DNA of 10,310 nucleotides from Patescibacteria group bacterium (lineage in GTDB: Bacteria > Patescibacteriota > Minisyncoccia > UBA9983), in the NCBI GenBank assembly GCA_018901555.1, contig JAHIER010000044.1:1-10310 (forward strand), given 5' to 3'. Under the pieces are notes generated by a model. That model had not been told where the DNA came from and did not search any database. It worked only from the letters and a program-made list of their open reading frames with translations. Positions 6,542 to 10,310 of the stretch are shown here, piece by piece. How positions within the stretch are numbered: the stretch's first letter is position 1; the number at the start of each line of letters is the position of its first letter. A program made the position numbers and the translations under genes.

Positions 6542-6908
6542 TTTGAGCAATTGCTTCTTTGGCTTTTTCTAAAATCTCATCCAAGGAATAATTAGTTTTT
6601 AAAAGATAAGTATACGCTCCCAAAGAAAGCGCTTTTTCAATATCCTGAGCGCCCTCCAAATTAGTTAAAACAACCACTGGAATTTTCATCAAGCGGGAAT
6701 TTGTTTTTAATTCAGACAGAACATCAAAGCCATTCTTCTTGGGTAAAATAAGATCCAGCATAACCAAATCTGGACAAACTTCTTCTGCTAATTTTACTCC
6801 AGCTTCTCCATCGTGAGCATAAAAAATTTCAAACCCCTCTTTTTTAAAAGTTTCCTGCAGGGCTTGTTGTAATTTTGGCTCATCTTCTATAAAAAGCACT
6901 TTTGACAT
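6528..6908 (-). CDS. Single-domain (CheY-like) response regulator
   Basis: This 126-residue protein consists of one receiver domain and no output domain. Acidic pocket residues E8/D9, phospho-acceptor D52 (in VMLDLILP), T82 (in VVLTNLEG) and K104 (in YLLKTN) are all present. The switch position has Tyr (Y99/Y101 region) in AYTYLLKT. It should be phosphorylated by a histidine kinase, plausibly the one at 7532-8491 on the same strand, and act through protein-protein contacts. Its 3' end overlaps pilB by 14 bases, so pilus extension is the obvious candidate target (inference). Its upstream region is the inverted-repeat DNA at 6918-6992, and no convincing promoter or SD is visible before the ATG. 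Expression may therefore depend on readthrough from upstream. Confidence 0.93.
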   Translation of the reverse strand: MSKVLFIEDEPKLQQALQETFKKEGFEIFYAHDGEAGVKLAEEVCPDLVMLDLILPKKNGFDVLSELKTNSRLMKIPVVVLTNLEGAQDIEKALSLGAYTYLLKTNYSLDEILEKAKEAIAQNEKN

Positions 6909-6917
6909 ATCATAAAT

Positions 6918-6992
6918 GAGTCTTGAGTAGTCAGTCTTAAGTAGTCAGACAATGCTGATTACTCACGACTGATTACTAACTATTGGCTACTA
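6918..6992. repeat. Repeat cluster R1: AGTARTCAG 9-mers arranged as a large palindrome
   Basis: On the plus strand, AGTAGTCAG occurs at 6926-6934 and 6940-6948, then CTGATTACT (the inverse) at 6955-6963 and 6969-6977, with five-base spacers within each pair and a six-base centre. The two 23-base arms match at 19 of 23 positions and could form a long hairpin. A TTGGCTACT-type copy at about 6983-6991 includes part of the stop codon of the four-helix-bundle gene. The outer AGTCTTGAGTAGTCAG (6919-6934) recurs inverted in cluster R3. Confidence 0.85.
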
Positions 6993-7343
6993 ATTATTTA
7001 ACGACTTTATTAATCCAAAAATCATTGCCGAAATTTCATCTAAATTTTTCCTTAAATTTTCAACGCTTTCCAAATCACTTAATCCTAACTCTTTTATAAT
7101 ATCAAAAATTGAATTTACTTCATAGGTGGAACGCAAAGACATTCTAAGAAATCTCTTAAACTCCATATCAGAACCAGCACCCGCACCTTCGGCAATATTT
7201 AAAACTATACTTGTAGTTGCCCGCCTTAATTGGCTTACAATTCCAAAACGCTCGTCATCAGGCAATAAATTTGAAAATTTATAAACCTCACCAGTGAATT
7301 TCAGCGCTTTTTGATAAACTTCTAATTTTACGAAACGATGCAT
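6990..7343 (-). CDS. Four-helix-bundle protein (23S rRNA intervening-sequence / S23 family)
   Basis: This 117-residue, all-helical protein matches the pattern of the IVP/S23 family: LEVYQKALKFTGEVYKFSNLLPDDERFG near the N-terminus, then the hallmark SQLRRATTSIVLNIAEGAG (about 37-55), FKRFLRMSLRSTYEV (about 62-76) and a final LIKSLNN helix. The usual length is 115-125. Family members are encoded in intervening sequences of 23S rRNA genes and as free-standing genes, and share a fold with the Avd accessory protein of diversity-generating retroelements. The biochemical role is not established. Here the gene is free-standing, on the same strand as the kinase before it and the regulator after it, and bordered on both sides by 9-base repeats. 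Its stop codon lies inside the repeat cluster. No SD and no clear promoter are visible. Confidence 0.92.
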   Translation of the reverse strand: MHRFVKLEVYQKALKFTGEVYKFSNLLPDDERFGIVSQLRRATTSIVLNIAEGAGAGSDMEFKRFLRMSLRSTYEVNSIFDIIKELGLSDLESVENLRKNLDEISAMIFGLIKSLNN

Positions 7344-7350
7344 AATATTT

Positions 7351-7374
7351 AGTAATCAATATGTTAGTAGTCAG
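7351..7374. repeat. Repeat cluster R2: two AGTARTCAR copies
   Basis: Plus-strand AGTAATCAA (7351-7359) and AGTAGTCAG (7366-7374) lie just upstream of the four-helix-bundle start codon. Their orientation is that of the first two units of R1. The stop codon and last residues (SDY) of the putative 36-residue peptide fall in the second copy. Confidence 0.75.
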
Positions 7375-7474
7375 ATGTTTTTTTCTTTTTTCTAATAAAC
7401 AACAAAATCAAAAAGGGAATTATTGTTGATATTATAATTTTAATAAACTTAATTGAACAAATTTTTTCTTTCAT
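7364..7474 (-). CDS. Possible 36-residue single-TM peptide (tentative)
   Basis: An ATG at 7474 opens a 36-codon frame ending in TAA at 7364-7366. The product starts MKEKICSIKFIKIIIST, continues with a hydrophobic run to LLFI (about residues 8-27) and ends with RKKKKTSDY. This gives one plausible membrane helix with positive charges on both sides. It fills the otherwise empty space between repeat clusters R2 and R3, on the same strand as its neighbours. There is no SD and no promoter. It could be a real micropeptide (membrane toxin or anchor-like), the remnant of a larger gene, or chance coding in AT-rich DNA. Confidence 0.3.
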   Translation of the reverse strand: MKEKICSIKFIKIIISTIIPFLILLFIRKKKKTSDY

Positions 7475-7485
7475 ATTTTTTAATC

Positions 7486-7556
7486 TAGCTACTGATTACT
7501 TATGACTGACTACTCAATTGTGTCTGACTACTCAAGACTGGCTACTGGCTACTGGC
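7486..7556. repeat. Repeat cluster R3: CTGAYTACT/CTGGCTACT copies, inverted relative to R1 and R2
   Basis: On the plus strand, CTGATTACT (7492-7500), CTGACTACT (7506-7514 and 7524-7532), then two overlapping CTGGCTACT units (7538-7546 and 7545-7553) in a 7-base register. The stretch around 7524-7539 is the exact inverse of 16 bases in R1 (6919-6934), so R1 and R3 act as imperfect inverted ends of a segment of about 640 bases. The last codons and the stop (7532-7534) of the histidine kinase are written in this repeat. Confidence 0.85.
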
Positions 7557-8491
7557 AAGGTAAACCAGAATGTTGAACCTCGACCTTCAATACTATTAAA
7601 ACCGGTTTTTCCTCCCGAAAGCTCGACAACGGCCTTATTTATATAAAGCCCGACACCACTTCCCTCGGTCTGATAATAAAGAACCTCCCGCGCGCGGAAA
7701 AATTTCGTAAACACTTTTTTAATCTCTTTTTCTGAAATTCCCGCCCCCTCGTCGCTCACAGAACAACGAACTTGATTATTAATTTTATTGAGCGAAACTG
7801 TTATCTTGCCGCCGTTCACACTGTACTTTATAGCATTATCTATAAAACGATAAATAACATTTTTTATTCTTGTCTTGTCCGCAAAAACATTCGGCAATTG
7901 ATCAGATGTAGAAACAAAAAGCTCTACCCCATTCTGCTCAGCGTTATTTCTTTGAAGAGAAACTAATTCTTCTACCAGATCTTTAATTGAAAAACTGGAA
8001 GGAGTTAAAACTAAACCCCTGTCTTCTATAAGATTAAGCTCTAACAAATCATTAACAACCTTGATCATTCTCTCATTTTGTTTTTTTATCTCTTCTAATG
8101 AAATATTTTCCTGTTCTTCGCTAAGATTATTTAATTTATTCAGAAGAAGATCCAATTGCCATCTGATGGAAGAAAGCGGAGAACGCAATCGATGAGACAT
8201 GATACTGATAAATTCCGATTTTTGTTTGGAAGAATACGCGATTCTTTCAAAAGAAGAAACGATAATGTAGTTTATTACCATCAGGACAGCGGTCAAAACG
8301 ATAACAATCATTGCTACAACCCCGGGTTCTGTAAATTTCTGAGCTACAAAATTAGTCAGAAGAATGCTGAAAATAATAATTATTCCCATTATTAAAAACA
8401 GGAATTGAGGGCATTGCCAAAGAGTAATATTATAATCCCGGCACTGCTTCTTAAAATTAAACTGATTGATTATATTATTTAATAGTTCCAT
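7532..8491 (-). CDS. Membrane-bound sensor histidine kinase without a recognisable sensor domain
   Basis: This 319-residue protein has two closely spaced membrane helices (about 30-50 and 57-80) with almost no extracytoplasmic loop, so it is a membrane-anchored kinase rather than a classical periplasmic sensor. HisKA follows (about 88-155) with the H-box SHRLRSPLSSIRW (H100). The HATPase_c domain has the N-box RFIDNAIKYS (N219), G1 DEGAGIS (247-253), the F-box KVFTKFFRARE and G2 GSGVGLYI (277-284). The residue after the phospho-accepting His is Arg instead of the usual Glu/Asp, and +4 is Ser instead of Thr/Asn. The likely partner is the receiver protein at 6528-6908. The C-terminus PVASSQS and the stop codon lie in repeat cluster R3, so the original end may have been replaced. 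A promoter at 8507-8515 gives a leader of only about 9 bases. Confidence 0.93.
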   Translation of the reverse strand: MELLNNIINQFNFKKQCRDYNITLWQCPQFLFLIMGIIIIFSILLTNFVAQKFTEPGVVAMIVIVLTAVLMVINYIIVSSFERIAYSSKQKSEFISIMSHRLRSPLSSIRWQLDLLLNKLNNLSEEQENISLEEIKKQNERMIKVVNDLLELNLIEDRGLVLTPSSFSIKDLVEELVSLQRNNAEQNGVELFVSTSDQLPNVFADKTRIKNVIYRFIDNAIKYSVNGGKITVSLNKINNQVRCSVSDEGAGISEKEIKKVFTKFFRAREVLYYQTEGSGVGLYINKAVVELSGGKTGFNSIEGRGSTFWFTLPVASSQS

Positions 8492-8506
8492 AATCTTATG
8501 TTTATA

Positions 8507-8515
8507 ATTATACCA
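8507..8515 (-). promoter_or_regulatory. Extended -10 promoter for the histidine kinase
   Basis: Minus-strand TGG directly before TATAAT (8507-8512) makes an extended -10 element. No good -35 is seen at 17 bases. The predicted start is about 8500, nine bases before the ATG at 8491. It is divergent from the nusA promoter, whose -35 begins at 8525. Confidence 0.55.
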
Positions 8516-8524
8516 AAAAACGCA

Positions 8525-8552
8525 TTGACAATAAACATCAGGTGTTTATAAT
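8525..8552 (+). promoter_or_regulatory. Consensus promoter for nusA
   Basis: TTGACA (8525-8530), a 16-base spacer and TATAAT (8547-8552), both hexamers perfect. The predicted start is about 8559, giving a leader of about 55 bases before the nusA ATG. Confidence 0.85.
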
Positions 8553-8560
8553 ATATGTAG

Positions 8561-8574
8561 TCCGCTGAAGCGGG
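8561..8574 (+). other. GC-rich hairpin at the 5' end of the nusA leader
   Basis: CCGC-TGAA-GCGG (8562-8573) forms a 4-bp GC stem with a tetraloop, extended by a T-G wobble pair, a few bases after the predicted start site. It is followed by an A/T-rich run (ATTATTTTTAT). It may stabilise the mRNA or take part in nusA autoregulation. It stands out in otherwise AT-rich DNA. Confidence 0.5.
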
Positions 8575-8613
8575 CATTATTTTTATAAGATTAACCTATA
8601 AATAGATAAATAT

Positions 8614-9771
8614 ATGGATTTAAAAGCATTGCAATCAGCATTAGAACAATTAGAAGAAGAAAAAAATATTTCCAGAGAAAAAATTCTTGAAGCTATTCAA
8701 GATGCTCTGGCTGCTGCCTATAAAAAAGACTGCGGGAAAAAAGGCCAGATTGTCAGGGCTGTTTTTGATATGACTACAGGAGAAACTTCTTTTTCCCAAA
8801 TCAAAATAGTTGTTGACGAATCAATGCTCAAGCCCGAAGACGAAACAGAAACATCGGATGTTAACGAACCCAAAAAAGTCAGATTTAACCCGGAACATCA
8901 TATTATGATAGAAGAAGCAAAAAAAATAAAGAAAACTGTTAAACCCGGTGATGAAATTGTTTTTCCTCTGGAATCTAAAAAGGATTACGGACGAATTGCC
9001 GCTCAAACAGCCAAACAAGTTATTATTCAAAAAATAAAAGAAGCGGAAAGAGAATCAACTTTTGAAGAATTTAAAACTAAACAAGGCCAGATTATAACCG
9101 GTATTGTCCAACGCATTGAAAATAATAATGTATTTGTTGATTTAGGAAGAATAACAGCAATCCTCCCCAGAGATGAACAAATCCGCGGAGAAAGATATCG
9201 TATTAGCGAAAGAGTTAAGGCTGTTGTATTTTTAGTAGAAGAAAGTTCTAGGGGAATAGGAGTATTTCTTTCCCGTTCTCATCCTAAATTTATTTCAGAA
9301 CTTTTCCGCTTGGAAGTTCCGGAAATCGGCAATGGTATTGTAGAAATTAAAAGCATTGCCAGAGAAGCTGGCTCTAGATCAAAAATTGCTGTTATTTCAA
9401 ATGAAAATGGAGTGGATCCAGTTGGTTCTTGTGTCGGGCAAAAAGGCACTAGAATCAATACTATTATTGCTGAATTGGGCGGAGAAAAAATTGATGTTAT
9501 TCAGTGGTCTGAAAACCCAGAAGAATTTATTTCACATTCTCTCTCTCCTGCTAAAATTTTAGAAGTAGAAACCAATGAAAAAATAAGGGAAGCTAAAGTT
9601 ATGGTTGATGATGACCAGCTTTCTTTGGCTATTGGGAAAGGGGGACAAAATGTCCGTTTAGCAGTCAAACTTACCGGCTGGAAACTGGATATTCGTTCCC
9701 GCGAAGGAAAATCTGTAGCCAAAGCCAATGAAGAAGGCGAGATTGAAAGCGAAGACTTAAATAAAAAATAA
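8614..9771 (+). CDS. nusA: Transcription termination/antitermination factor NusA
   Basis: This 385-residue protein has the complete NusA core. The RNA-polymerase-binding N-terminal domain (about 1-150) starts with ALEQLEEEKNISREKILEAIQDALAAAYKK. S1 follows (about 156-222, GQIITGIVQRIENNNVFVDLG), then KH1 (about 223-300, DPVGSCVGQKGTRIN with GQKG at 275-278, and GGEKIDVIQW) and KH2 (about 301-365, LAIGKGGQNVRLAVKLTGW with GKGG at 341-344). The C-terminal acidic repeats of proteobacterial NusA are absent and the protein ends in a short charged tail, as in many non-proteobacteria. It modulates pausing, intrinsic termination and antitermination. It appears monocistronic: its own promoter precedes it, no rimP lies upstream, and a strong terminator separates it from the next gene, which is not infB. 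No SD precedes the ATG. Confidence 0.97.
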   Translation: MDLKALQSALEQLEEEKNISREKILEAIQDALAAAYKKDCGKKGQIVRAVFDMTTGETSFSQIKIVVDESMLKPEDETETSDVNEPKKVRFNPEHHIMIEEAKKIKKTVKPGDEIVFPLESKKDYGRIAAQTAKQVIIQKIKEAERESTFEEFKTKQGQIITGIVQRIENNNVFVDLGRITAILPRDEQIRGERYRISERVKAVVFLVEESSRGIGVFLSRSHPKFISELFRLEVPEIGNGIVEIKSIAREAGSRSKIAVISNENGVDPVGSCVGQKGTRINTIIAELGGEKIDVIQWSENPEEFISHSLSPAKILEVETNEKIREAKVMVDDDQLSLAIGKGGQNVRLAVKLTGWKLDIRSREGKSVAKANEEGEIESEDLNKK

Positions 9772-9796
9772 AAAATAATATTTTTAATTTAACTTG

Positions 9797-9828
9797 CAAA
9801 ATAGCACCATCGGTGCTATTTTGTTTTT
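9797..9828 (+). terminator. Intrinsic terminator after nusA
   Basis: A perfect 12-bp stem (9797-9808 with 9812-9823, core ATAGCACC/GGTGCTAT) with a three-base ATC loop is followed by TTTTT (9824-9828). It lies 25 bases after the nusA stop. The stem has As before and Ts after, so it could also work in the other orientation. Confidence 0.92.
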
Positions 9829-9848
9829 AGAATTTACATTAGAGACAA

Positions 9849-9854
9849 GGGAGG
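9849..9854 (+). promoter_or_regulatory. Strong Shine-Dalgarno site
   Basis: GGGAGG ends four bases before the ATG at 9859. It is the only strong SD besides that of the 4449-4652 gene, and it supports this start for the partial gene. Confidence 0.65.
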
Positions 9855-9858
9855 AATT

Positions 9859-10310
9859 ATGCTAGGACAAGAACAAAAATATTCGTATTTCTGGGGACGA
9901 AAAAGAGATAACGGCGAGCAAGGAGAAATACCCGGGATTTGGATCGCAAAAAATAACGCTGATTTTGTGAGTTTAATAGAAGCTGCGGGCAGAATAAAAA
10001 TGCATTATTTTGATGACAAAGATATTGCCAGAAGCGAAATAGAAGTTGTTTGGAAATTGGGCAAACGCGGAATGTGGCTGGAAACTGATTTTGAAATAAG
10101 AGATTCTGTTTTTAAGGAATATCTAAAAACAAATCCGGATTTTGCAGAAGAACTTATCAAATTTCTTCTGGAATATAAAAATTTTGAAAGAAGCGAAAGA
10201 ATTCTATATCAAAGAGAATACAATGAAATCAGAAACAGAAAAAATTGGGAAATTGGCTGGACATTGCAGGAATCTGAACTGCCTGATGATGAAATAAAAT
10301 CTTTAGTAAA
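9859..10310 (+). CDS. Unknown soluble protein (3' end outside window)
   Basis: An open frame of 150 codons from an ATG with a strong SD (GGGAGG) runs off the right edge without a stop. The visible product starts MLGQEQKYSYFWGRKRDNGEQGEIPG. It is hydrophilic, with many Glu, Lys, Arg and aromatic residues, no signal peptide and no membrane helix. Segments such as WIAKNNADFVSLIEAAGRIKM and WKLGKRGMWLETDFEIRDS suggest an alpha/beta N-terminal part. The following DFAEELIKFLLEYKNFERSERILYQREYNEIRN is strongly helical, possibly coiled coil. I do not recognise the family. It lies 30 bases after the nusA terminator, so it should have its own promoter, but none is convincing in the short gap. The codon use and AT-rich composition match the neighbours. 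Confidence 0.75.
   Translation, partial: MLGQEQKYSYFWGRKRDNGEQGEIPGIWIAKNNADFVSLIEAAGRIKMHYFDDKDIARSEIEVVWKLGKRGMWLETDFEIRDSVFKEYLKTNPDFAEELIKFLLEYKNFERSERILYQREYNEIRNRKNWEIGWTLQESELPDDEIKSLV

Noticed and set aside
6901..6960. Promoter for the response regulator (TATGAT before the ATG)
   Set aside because: The -10-like TATGAT would put the start inside the coding region and there is no matching -35.
6990..7343. 23S rRNA intervening sequence with rRNA on either side
   Set aside because: The flanks are a kinase gene and a response regulator gene, not rRNA, so this is a free-standing family member.
6918..7556. Repeats read as a CRISPR array
   Set aside because: The units are only 7-9 bases, vary in sequence, change orientation, and have spacers of 5-10 bases. 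No cas genes are near.
6918..7556. Diversity-generating retroelement or retron
   Set aside because: The four-helix protein shares a fold with Avd, but there is no reverse transcriptase, no template/variable repeat pair and no target gene in the window.
8821..9728. Other-frame and minus-strand frames within nusA
   Set aside because: They overlap the complete NusA domains and carry no start signals of their own.

Overview
The window looks like a chromosome segment of a low-GC Candidate Phyla Radiation / Patescibacteria (Parcubacteria-like) bacterium. The evidence is indirect: very AT-rich DNA, most genes without a Shine-Dalgarno site, a type IV pilus locus carrying a PilX-like protein with a long repetitive body, a compact NusA, a sensor-less two-TM histidine kinase, and a toxin-antitoxin pair of a style I associate with these genomes. 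No rRNA or marker gene here fixes the taxon.

Layout. On the minus strand, reading from about 8490 down to 1, lie a histidine kinase (8491-7532), a four-helix-bundle (23S rRNA IVP/S23-like) gene (7343-6990) set among copies of a 9-base repeat, a CheY-like response regulator (6908-6528) overlapping pilB (6541-4787), a small unknown gene with a strong SD (4652-4449), and then pilC (3894-2686) followed by four tightly packed minor-pilin genes. The order is GspH/FimT-like, PilV/GspI-like, PilW/GspJ-like and a PilX-like protein that runs off the left edge (1215 to <1). Interrupting pilB and pilC on the plus strand is a RelE/ParE-type toxin-antitoxin pair (4005-4474). On the plus strand at the right are nusA (8614-9771) with a clear promoter and a perfect intrinsic terminator, then an unknown gene that runs off the right edge (9859->10310).

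How the parts may work together. PilB (extension ATPase), PilC (platform) and the four pilin-like proteins form the core of a type IV pilus or competence-pilus machine. The kinase and response regulator sit directly upstream of pilB and could tune its expression or activity. The pilC operon has its own consensus promoter, which is almost identical over 28 bases, spacer included, to the promoter of the small gene 4449-4652. These two copies bracket the toxin-antitoxin / small-gene insert.

Most unusual parts: (1) a repeat-bracketed module at about 6918-7556 built from AGTARTCAG-type 9-mers in opposite orientations around the four-helix-bundle gene and a possible 36-residue membrane peptide, with the last codons and stop of the kinase written in repeat sequence; (2) the duplicated promoter bracketing an accessory insert inside the pilus locus; (3) a minor-pilin order matching the fimT-pilV-pilW-pilX clusters of proteobacteria, with PilX extended into a large repetitive, probably beta-rich body.
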